60,000 bases of DNA. Source: Lineus longissimus. Lineage: Eukaryota > Nemertea > Pilidiophora > Heteronemertea > Lineidae. Within the stretch, counting starts at the first letter, position 1, and each line of letters begins with the position of its first letter. Position numbers and translations under genes: made by a program. The notes beneath the pieces were generated by a model. The model made no database searches and was not told the origin of the DNA. It was given only the letters and a program-made list of their open reading frames with translations. Location: positions 3,412,001 to 3,472,000 of the forward strand of contig NC_088308.1 in NCBI RefSeq assembly GCF_910592395.1, given 5' to 3'. Below are positions 26,301 to 38,300 of the stretch, one piece after another.

Positions 26301-29300
26301 TAAGCTTCAATATGACACCAAGTATATAGAATGACGTTCGAAGACGAAATCGTGCCAAATCGTATCAAACGATCGAATACCTTTGCAACATGTAACACTT
26401 AATCAGCATCAATGCATTAAATTACCTTAACGGACAGTGGTATATCCGTAATCGATCCGACACTGTCCTTTACGCGGACTATCAACCACATGCGAAAATC
26501 ATTCTTTGGGTCTCCTGGAGGAAACTTCACCTTACTTCCTAACCTCGGCTCAGAACCTGTTTTAGATTAAATATGGTTGATAATTCTCCTGAAGCATCTG
26601 TGCAATTCGTTCTTCATCATCATGGCGTTGATTTTTAGCGATCTTTCGAATTTTGCTACACTATTATGCTATCTGGTTGCCATGTAATTTTGTCCTCAAA
26701 AGACCTTTTTGAGACGAGTAGAGGAAATCAAACGCCACGGAGTCATACACTCTCCATGAATGAAACTTACATGTATCTATGTCGATAAGGTTGGAGGAAG
26801 TCCGGTTAACTACGAGGCCATAGTGGGTATGTAAATGTACGTATGATGTACAGAGGTCTTCGCGGCGGGATAGGATTCCCAAGTTTATCAACCTTATAAA
26901 AAATGTGACACGATAATATTAAAATGCTTGTCTGAACCCACCTATTTCGATAATGCTTTCAGTTCTACTTTCCAGCTTGGTCTTTTGAATGAACTGGTAG
27001 GCCATTCTTCCCGTTCCCTCTATCTTACCACTGCAGAGGACATCAAATTCCGTCTTCAGAGCTTCACCACTTTCCACGTTAAACTTGCAGATAAAGTTCT
27101 GCGGTTTTGGATCAGGTGGTCTGTTTCCCTCTGTGATTAGATACGCATCTCCTACAGAGTGAAAGAGAAGGCGGGTTTGCTCACGACTCATGAAGTGATA
27201 AATAATGATAATGATGTCATGAAAATATAGAAGGTTTCTACAAGCTCACTTTTTCATGAACCTTGCCCAGCGCTAACTGGGACAATCCTTATCCCAGTCA
27301 CTGCAGAAAACGGTTTCAGGGGATTCTGAAGCAGCTGCGCATCGAAGTCCTCATTAGAACTCGACCAATAGGAACGACTGAGCAACGACTCTTCCGAGAG
27401 CCGAACTCACGAATTTAATATCATACGTCCGAACACACGCGTCATGAGGCAATAGATTTCCAATTAATATATACTTATACATGGTGGTTTTTTTCTCTCT
27501 CGGAAGGTTAAATGAAAGAAACAACCATTACAATTTGATGAGACCAAAACAGTCGGAAGAGAAGTTGCTGGTATACTATTTTTTTTCAAACTGGGATGCA
27601 GTGATCTATATCGGTCCTACATGTAATGCATTCTTGTAAGATATGAATGATGATATTTTTAAAGAGCACTTTTTTAACCTACCCCAGCCGGATACGGCGT
27701 CAGGTGACCATCTTCTCACTTTCAGTCGTAGGCAGTATTGCCGGCCAATCTGAAATATCCCTGCTATAGCTAGGTCCGGCCCTTCCAATCCGGTTGGTGC
27801 ATACCTAGTCAGGTTCTTGGGGTCAACTTTGTTTTTGTCAAAGTCTAGAAGTGTCCTCCCGGCGACCCAATTTGATGCTACATCCCACCTTTCGAAGAAA
27901 TTTAAAAAAAACGTGAACTGTTATCTGGGCACGCTGTGATACAGTTGAATTCTTAATGAAGGAACGAAAGATCTGACACCAATGTTGTACGAAAAGCGTC
28001 AATAAAATAATTACATGAATTCGTATCTGATTCCACGAACCCTTCCCTTTGTAATGCTTCGCCATTTGGATACACCATTCACATTGATCAGAGCAACATC
28101 CACACCATCAGAACTCTTCATGTAAAACTGACTAGCAAACCTAAAAGAAAAGTGAAAACGATTATAGTTTCATAATAACGGCAAAATCAATTTTGCCAAC
28201 ATTTTCACAGAGAAGCACATAGCTATAATTTCGAAGAAACTGAAAATACTTGACTGCGTCAAAATCGGAAGGAAAGCAAAATAAAAGATTTCGTTCCAGC
28301 TTTAACCGTTAAAGGAATACGCCACTTACTGTATGCTGACCGTCGGTGGATTTCCAATCAATATCTTCACTTCCTGCACGACAGTGACGGATTCTTTCTT
28401 GTTCTTATGAACTATCATCGTTATCTTGTACAACTCGCCCTCCATGAAAAACGTCGTGTTGATTATCAAACAACCCTTCTCATCGATCTTGAATTCTTGC
28501 TCCTTTGTTGCTCTTTCGTTAGTAAGTTCCCCTGGAATATGCATATAAAAGAGTCAAATGCGGTACTAGTTACATTACTTTTCCCATGAACTGTTTTGGA
28601 CAGATTTCTGGCTGGTTCAGTTTGAATTCCAATGTTTGTGAAAATTCTTAAGTGCATGTGAAAGTGGGGACGAAATCAAGCAAACTGATCACATAGCAGG
28701 TCAATAACCAATTAAGGGTCAAAAAGTGGAAGGGACAAAGACACTTGCCTCAAACGGAGGGAAACATAACTATAACCCCCAGCGTCTAGACCATTCTTAC
28801 CTGGCTTCAAATCTGTCATGAAATGTTCTGACAAGTTGCTGCTGTGCCGGCCGTAGTATTTGAATATCAGACCATCCTGCTCATGTCCGTCTTCCTCATC
28901 CGGGTCCTTTACACGTGTCGGGTCATCACATTCAAATCTAAAGGCCGTTTCAAACAGAACCGACCTATACAGAGGAAAATTTATCTTTAAAGGCGACGCC
29001 ACAACTTTATAATAAATCGTGTAGTCTGCTTCAAGCGAACATAGTTCCGGCTCTAGCTTCATGCAACACCTGTGCATGATTTCATAGTACCCTAACGGCC
29101 AGCGCTTTAGCGGGCCACCTTTCATTACTAAAGGCATGCCGAACATGTCGGGGATATCTTTTTCCGTCTGATTGAAGAACAGATTGGTGCAATCCTTCAT
29201 AACCTCTTGTCCATCAAGAGCGCAATGTACTCGCCATTTCCCGGTGATACCCCCGCCGAAAGTGCATTCATGCCTCTTGCAAATTGGTGACAATTTTATA

Positions 29301-32300
29301 TTCCTCGAATTTTCCATTGTTATTGCTTCATACTTCTTCTCCCGACACAGCTGAACATCACATTTCATATCATCGACATTTTTAGGTTTATTCAATACCT
29401 CTATATTTGGTGGTTTGCAAGGACCTAAGATTACAATAAGCTTGAATGTAGTATCTGTTCTGTGTGATACATAGTTCTTCCCCTCAAATCGGCAGGGCAC
29501 GGTCAACCTCTCGGTAAACTTGTTCGTTACCGATATAACCTTCTTCGTTTCAAGATCAGCTGGTAAATCGAACCTGTTTGTAACATTAGGGTAAAAAATA
29601 TTGCAGTCCGTCTCTGTTCCGAACACGGCGTAACGTTCCCTATCAATGCCTAGTTCGGTATTGAAATCGATTTTATAACATGCTTCCGTCGCAATCTCAT
29701 CTAAAGTAAAGTTGAACACAAATATCGCATTCATCGCGGTGGAGACCTCAGGGGCGATTGCCATCTTACCGACCGGTCTATACATCGCGATTTTCTTGGA
29801 AGCAGTAGCTTTGGATATGGCATTCGCTACTGTAACACGGACGGTGAATGTTCCAGGACGTTTAAACAGATGGGTAGTTGCATTTGACTCTGTCTCTGCA
29901 GTTTCGTGGTCACCGAAGTCCCATATGTAACCCAAGATGTTGCCATCATCAACTGTGACCTCGAATAGGGTTGGTTCAACCGGGTACATGGGAAATATAT
30001 CTCCATTCGGTCCTTCGCCTTGCTGTAATGTACCCCCATCCTCTTTTCTAGCTGTGTAGGTCACGCTGATCTTGGGACCAGCTACGGTAAGGTATACCGC
30101 AATCTTGGTGTGAACAGTCTCGTTTGACACGAGGTTTCCTATCTTGGCCTTGACATGATACTTTCCTGGTTTAAAATCATGGCCGCCAATATCGTAGCAG
30201 TAATCTAATGGAATGGTCGTCAGTGATTCCGTTTGCTTGGTAGTGTTAAGTGTTTCAGATGTATCAGTACCGGCAGTATCAGTAGCAGGTTTACTCGAAA
30301 CGGCAGTATCTGCAGTTGTTTTTAGAGCAGCAGTTGAAGTCGGGTTAGCAGTGCCTGCATATCTCCTCCGATTGCACACAACGTATTTCTTCGTTGTCTT
30401 GCTCCCATCCCCGTAGTCAACTGTCACATAAGGGTCCGTCGCCAAAGTTGCAGAACTCTGGATCATTAGCATGGCGGGTACATGAACAGTACTTTCCACA
30501 CCGATTGTGTTTATGGCAGGCATCAGAAGAGAAAAGCCCACAGCTGGACGTTGCACTACAACAGTCCTGCCTACAATATCTTCATCCTTCAAGAGGAGTT
30601 TTCGGTATGATACAATATTCTTGTACTGCACGCTTACAGTGTAATTACCACTTGTCGCAAATGTGTGATTGAAATGCAACTCTGTCCTCTTTTCCGTGAC
30701 ATTGCGAGTATCTGTTCCTCCATCTCCCCATCCTAACTCGACAAACACGCGAGTTCCTTTTTCTAAAACAGCCACGACTCGCACGTCACTTCCTATCTTT
30801 GCCATTCGGTGTGATATATTGAAATCGCCTGCAGTGATTGCCTCATCGCATTCAACAGTATGCTCAATAACCTGCCACCCAACGTAGTTGGAGACATTCA
30901 CTGTAACTCGGTAAGTCCCATGGGCTTTATAATTGTGTGCGAAACTGAATTGGCTTGCTTTAAATTCGATTTGTAACGTTTCACTTTTGCCATCTCCGTA
31001 GTCGACTGCCATATTGACATCAGTGGGCAGGTCGTCATTGGCTCCATGAAAGGTCAGGTTGAAGTTCATCGCCGTTGGTTCTCCTGGTTTTATCGTTACT
31101 GGTGTTTCTGAAGTGATCTTCATGTTAACCGGAGGATTCTGTATCGTGACTGTCGAATAATTTCTCAATTCGTTGACGTGGTTTCTGAAGTCATACGCCA
31201 CCTTGTACGTTCCAATAACGCTGAACACATGGCTGATGGTATTAATTATGTCTTTAGTACTGCTTCTTGTTTCATTGTGTACATTCAAAACGGGGGATCC
31301 ATCAGCGAAATTCACGGTCATTGTGACATTGTTTCCATCACGAACTCTCGTCTTCACAACGAACGGACGCAGTCGCTTTGCGTGTGTCACATTCGGATCA
31401 ATTGTACTCTTGATAACGCCATCATCTATATAAATGATGTATGTCCTCTCGATGTATTCAGATATAAGGTTGGAAATCTTGAAGAGCAGTATGTAGAGGC
31501 CCCGTCCCTTTGTATATACGTTTGGCGTTATTGATATTGTCCCAACATTAGGTTTGGTAGTGACAACCGACGTGTTGTTCAGCAGGGCGACACTGCTTAA
31601 GGAAGAACCTGCGGTGAAGGTGTATGGGATGTCTACAGACGATTGGTATAAAATACCCCTTGGCACTGTCATAGCCCATCCAACAAGTTTCGTCATCACA
31701 CTGAACGTGATATTGGCAAGTTCTATAAAGGACTTGTCGGCGTTCTCGGCTTGGGCCGTGATGGTGTACTTTCGATCAGGTGTCATAGGTTTGAAAGTAA
31801 CAGCGTGCGAGGCCGCAATACCTGGAAGAAGAAGAAGATGCTTTGTCACCGAATATGTAAATCGGAGTAAGAACTCATAGTTAGTGTCAACTAAAATAGG
31901 AGCTTTGTATTTGATGGGAGATTAAACTTAAGGGCAATAACTTAAGTAAGTCATGCCTGTCCCAGTGGACTTGTACAGGCGCAATGCAGAGCACGGCACC
32001 TGTTCGCCTAATGACCAATTTCATTATTTATTAAAAGATATTCGTAAAGTGTAGGTAATGCTTTGGAGTTATCATCTCCAACCTTCTTAATGTGAATTCC
32101 TTCTTCCCAGTTTACAGTTAATAAGCACTAACGATGAACTATAGTATCGTAAAGCTTCACTCACCATGACATGCCCGTACCATCACGTTTACGCATGGCC
32201 TGCTATTGTCGAAGTTCGGATGGAATCTAACATATCGGCCCAAGATCGGTGTCGTTAGTGTCAGAAGAATTTGACTTCCGTTGACATAGGATTGCTGTAA

Positions 32301-35300
32301 AAATGTAGAAGAAACAGTTTGTTGAATCCGTTTTAATGGCCCCATGATATTTTTCCGAGTTGTCCCAATGACTTTTACAGTGTCACAACATGCCCGCATC
32401 GATTTTTGAGCAAAACGATAAATAAACTTGGATTCAACTACTGCACGATTATGGTTGTTAATGTTAATGGCTACTCAATATAATTACCCTGAAGTTTCTG
32501 GCTGGGGTGTCAAAAGCGCCGTCCATGCTAGTTGAGAAAGCAACTGAAGCAGCGGTCATTTGCCAGCTCGTCTCTGGTGCAAGTAGTATTGCGTAAATGA
32601 TGGCTGGTCCAGGAAGCGTTATCTGTGAAAATGATAACAACGTGGTGAACGAAGGACACGAAACGTCGAATTCATGCGAATACCCAAAGATGACTGCTGT
32701 AAAAAGCTATTAGTTTTTTTACACCCTGTATAATGTAACTATTCCGTCTCTTCTTTCGTTTTATATTTTATATTTACCCGGGTTGATACTCCCAATCAGC
32801 TAAACAAGTGATCTATGATTGATATTTGACAAGTACATGTTCATACCACTATATATTCGGAAGTGACTCCTGTAATCGATGGGGGTCGACACCACTTTGG
32901 TTGTTGGTTCACCGTACTATTTACATCGTTCCTTTCCTCTGTACCACTCCGGGTGATAAAGTGTTGAACTCTTGTACGGTTTTCGCTTGCCATATTCGGT
33001 CCACAGAGTTGTTCTGGAACGCATATTGTTTTCATTCTTTAACAAAATACCCCCTGTGTTTATGCACTTACGATAAACAAAGGCTTTGATAATGCGTATT
33101 TACGTACGATGAACAAACTCACTCGGTCAAATTCCATGTGACTGACCGAGATCGGCGTCCATTGAGAAGGCAGATGGTAACCAATATGCGATTGATTTAT
33201 CTTAAAAGTATTGAAAATGCACTTATTCCGTTTTCAGTCCCTGGATTTTGATTTAGGGCGTACATGTTCATGCACGCACGTAGATTCATTGAGATTGGCA
33301 CCGGACTACATGGTAATTCGTACATTTTCGGTTCGAAAAATCTGCCAAATGTGGCTGGAAACTGTACGGTGCAGTTGCAGCTAGCGGACACGATTTTCAT
33401 TGCAACAACTGCTCGACTTTGCTCGCATGACAAAGTCTTTGATAGTGTTCTTTTAATACAATAGTGAACTGCCGAATTAAATATCCTACCTTTGATTACG
33501 AAAAGTCCATGCCCGGGTGTTTTATCAATACCAGTGTTGAATGGTTGCCTCAGTGCACTGGAAGGTGCATCAATAAGGTGGCACGTCCCCGTCCGGAAGT
33601 AAAACATTGTGCATCGGAACTTCATTTCGACAATGCAGCGACGGAAACAAGCATGTGTATCGCCTAGAAAGATTTAAACAACAGTTAATTTCTGTGGCTC
33701 TGCCCGTCTTCCGAACGGGATATTGGCAGAATTCCCTGCCGGATGCCCTGTACTGCCCGATCTGCCAAACGAAATCATGGCCGCCGGATGACCTCACGAG
33801 GGACGATGACAACTTGGTTAAGCAAGATAGGACGGGGAGGTGAAGGTGAAGCAATAATGTGAACGGCCGAAACCATTCAAACATTGCTGGGTATGACATG
33901 CGTTGGTCCTAATATCACATTCCGTGCTTATCATATGTACATTACAATCACCAATAACGTACAACAAAGAGTAATACCAAGAAAGCAACGTTTGATGGCG
34001 GACTTCTCATGATTTACCAATTAGTTCGAAGAGTAAACGGGTACCAGGAATGCTAGTATCTCGTTCACGAAATATTATTTACCTCCTGCGTAGGTAGTTT
34101 CTTTGCCAGATATTAGCGATCTTCCGGGAAGCGATGTGACATATCGTGTGAAAGGCTGGTTCTTCGCCGTCGTTTCGATGTTTCCTGAAATTTTAAAGTG
34201 ACATTTGAGGTCATCTACCTGGCTTTATCAACAACCTACGTCGTCACTTCAGTAATGCATCAATACATCTGAGATTTTATCATGCTGGGATGAAGTTTAA
34301 GCGCCCCCAACTTAACAACGTGGCGTATGTTTACCCAAAACAAATGTGAAATTTACCTATTGTTCCGAAGACGTACGTCTCCTCTCGACTTTGGTTACCA
34401 CCGTCGTCTATTACCGCCTTCAGCCTCATTGAGGAACCTATTGTGAGGAATGCGATAAAATATGCGATGATAGGGAGGTTACTTTACTGCGAGAACGAAA
34501 ACGACTTGAACTCACAATGGCGCAAGGTATGAGGCGAGATTCTTCGATTTTTTTCTGAACCGAAATGAAGTTAGCGTCCGACTACTGCCTGATGCGACCT
34601 ACTTTTTAGCGCAATCTGCACGTCACCCTCTCGTGCAGATATGTTTCAAAAGCGTTTACCTTGCGCTAGGGTGAACTCGATTTTTGCATCTTCTACTCCG
34701 AACTCGAGGGCAGGCCATTTCTCCACGGAAACAGAAAACCCTGACGGTTTTTCGACGACCCTGATGGTATCCTAGTAAAAAGTAAAAAACGATTATGTAT
34801 GATAACACTTAAAAGGAATCTGCCACGCCGGGAGACCGTTGAGTCGGGTTGTTGACTGTATTCACACCTTTCACATCATTAGAAAGTCGCAAGAACTCTG
34901 ACAATATGTACTGTTGTAGATACAATAGAACTTTCCAATGATAGAGGCAGAACGAAAAGACAATATAACTCTGATGTCATGGTAGGCAAGAAAAATAGAC
35001 CCAACTCCATCCTCAGCTAGAGGTGAACCTTATGTCTGAGAGAACTACTGAATAGGTAATAATCTAAAAAGATACTCACAGTGAAGAACGCGAACTCTTT
35101 TGTTGTGATCCCATCCGCAATGGACACGTTCATAGAAAATGTCCCAGGCGCTAGAAATTTGTGGGAAGATTCCGCGATTGTTGTGGTGATATCTCCTAAC
35201 CGGCCTTCTCCCCAGTTCCAGATGTATTTCATATTTCCAGGCGGTGCCGGAACTACATTGTACTTCAATTCATCACGTGTGTAAACTTGAATTAAAAAAA

Positions 35301-38300
35301 CAAATTCGATGAAAAAAGACGGGATATTTGCCAAACCCTTTCATATTCGTTTGTGTTTGTACATGGATTTACATGGTAGCAGAGCGTAGTATAGACGGCG
35401 TCCAACTGCGAGAAGTTTGACAAATGCTTGTGCTTCAACTCGAATCTATTTTATCGTCACCCTCATAAAATAAATGCCCAAGTCATTTTTTGGCCGAAGT
35501 CAGCTCTTTACCATAAGTGTCACATGTGGTAAAGTGCTTAACTGAATGTCTCATCTTCTGGTGTGTGGGAAGGACAATGGAATGACTTCATGCCCGTAAG
35601 ACTACTTCGGGACTTAATCACCACTGATAGAAATAAATACAGTTACATCTTAGGGCCAAAACTCCAAGTACTACATGTAGTTGAACCATTTCCTTTCAAC
35701 AAAGTCGGTCGTTTTAATTACTTACCAACTCCCCCTGCTCCGTCAAGCTTAGCACAGGTCACATGTTGTAGCTTCTTCGCATCGCGGACGTCAGCCATGG
35801 TGTCATTAGGAAGCCTATACTTTGGTGACATGGTGACGATGTAAGTAGCTCTAGTGGAATACTGGTGGGAAATCGTCATGCTATGCCGCCGCATCACGTT
35901 GAATCGTATAAGTGGAGTAGATGCCACTGTTCGTATGATGTCAGCAGCCTTTACATGAAATTTTACAGTGTCGGTTTTTCTGGTGGTGAATCCGCTAATC
36001 GAAACTCCGTCGAAAATCGCATTGTTTTTGGTGAGTTGGGGACCAACCCAGAATGAAGGTTTGACGGTTGTTTTTGTTAATATAGCTGGGATATCACCTG
36101 GTTGGATCACAAGATGATCACCGGTGATTCGGTAAACGAAAACGCTAACACCTACTTTCGGCGTCACTCTACGTTCTTCCACGAACTGGTACCCAACTCC
36201 ATCGGGAATGACCCCGTCTAACAAGTTTCGTACTGGAATGAGCGAACTGTCTGAAGACTTTCGACACTGCTGCGCCAATATGTCATAAACGGATCCGCTT
36301 TCGCATGATATTATCCCGGTTTTCCTTTTCTTGGGGCATTCAGGCTGACATCGTTCTGAGGGGTGATTGTTAAAACAGTACCTCGTACCATTCAAGCATA
36401 TCGGACGGTATATCTGAGAATATAAAGAAACAATGCATGCTGTATTTATCACGAATGGATACGACTCTTTCTCATCACATCGAATAAGGCACAATTCATT
36501 ATTCGACCAATCAGCTCCTTTAAAGGCTGTGACATGGTGACATATTGGCCTAACACAATATGGAAACCTCTCAGGGAGAATGATGGATATATGAATTGCA
36601 GCACACCCGAGGAGCGGAGGTCCCACGCTTAGGAATGCATTTCAATGTGTTTTAACGCTTATACAGTAGGACGATTAAATCCATTCTATTTTACCTCTTA
36701 AATCACCTGAAATGATATATCTCATTACCTGTATATCTATTGATCCTGACCCTACTTGTTGGCGGATATCCAAACTGACCAGTGTCCCTTCGTATTTGAA
36801 AGGGATCTCCAGCATCAGCATAACAGGATACGTATATTCCTGAGTGACAGTGAAAGGATTGTTGGCCGACAGCTCCCTGGTTAGTTCGCCGACTAGATAA
36901 AGGGAAGTCTCACCTAAGTGCCGGAGGATAAATCGGACATAATGAATTTCATTGATCATTTGTTAGAGCCAGTGTTATTGATACTATAAGTGGTACGCCG
37001 GGCCCCTTCACCATGAAAACATCATTCACTGAATCAACAACATCATTCTTTAAAATGTTGAAGATTGTATACCTACCACGAGAGATTGAGTGCTTCTTCC
37101 CGTCCCCCCAGTCAATGTCTACCTCAAAATCAGGATTAGAAATATCAGCAGTTATGTTGCAGTCGAAGTCTTGGTCGGTTCTGACTAAAGGCGGGCACTG
37201 GAACTGGAAGTTCAATGCAGTGGCTGTCATGGTGGCGTGCTTGGCTTCAACTAAGAGTGAGGCTGTCCTTGATTCAACGCCAGCTCTTGTTGCCTTGGCG
37301 TAGATAAGGTATTTGCCTAGATTGACGATAAAAACGAGATTGCGGGATTCGTCTTCGCGTCATTTTCCTCATTCGATAGAAATCACAGAAATGTTTTCAT
37401 AACGTGAAGTGCTGTTAGAAAACATGTTCTCTTAGTAGTTTATGTAGATCAGTGGGCCGACATGAACATGTAAAAGTACGACATCGTCATAAATAAACAT
37501 GCTTTGTATTAGCTAGGCCTTGAAGGCAACTTTCGAGAAGTTTCATCCTTTTCCATTCACGTTCCCTTTCTATTACTCGTCCTCTATCAAGTATCTGCCT
37601 TTAACTTCTTGTGTACATAAGACAATTGAGCTGGCAGTAAATGATTCAAAAAATGAAGACTGAAAAATCGAATCTTGTTATTACAATTTTGAATATGCTA
37701 CGCCTGTACCAAGGTACATTGTCACGGACTATAGACCCGCCTCTACCATTTTGACTGTTGGTACTTCGTGAAAAGAAACCTTTTGTGTACCGTGATGTTT
37801 CGATGACCGTATTACCGCATCTGTAGGTCATGCCTGGTTCATGTCTCAAAAAAACACACCATCATTAATGTACCTTAAGGGCACGAATAGCTTGAACGGA
37901 ACCATATAAACAAAGAACAAGCAGCCACTCTGAACAATAACGAAACAAGACAGCCTACCTGTTTTCAAATAATAGTACGATATATTATCAGCAGGTATCA
38001 CGTCTAATCTGTTGTCACCCATATTTAAGGTTATAGTGGTTTTCACACCATCGGTTGTCTTCGCGGTGTAAGTGTATTCCTTAAGGATTTCTGGTGAGGT
38101 CTCTGAAATTGAATGAAATCATTACTACATCACTTGAACAACTTTAAGATAGGTTTTTCTATGAATGTTCTCTGGATATTATGCTATCTGATACAAGCTC
38201 CTTTTTGGCCTGCACACAGCTTTGACGTGCATGTACATGCACGTTATCGCGCAGTTGTGTCTCTTCAATCATCTTCACCCGGAAGGTTTCGCATTTTTGA

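Noticed and set aside
33570-33899. 109-codon minus-strand frame
   Set aside because: It overlaps the PAN exon in another frame and has no recognisable domain or matching splice phase.
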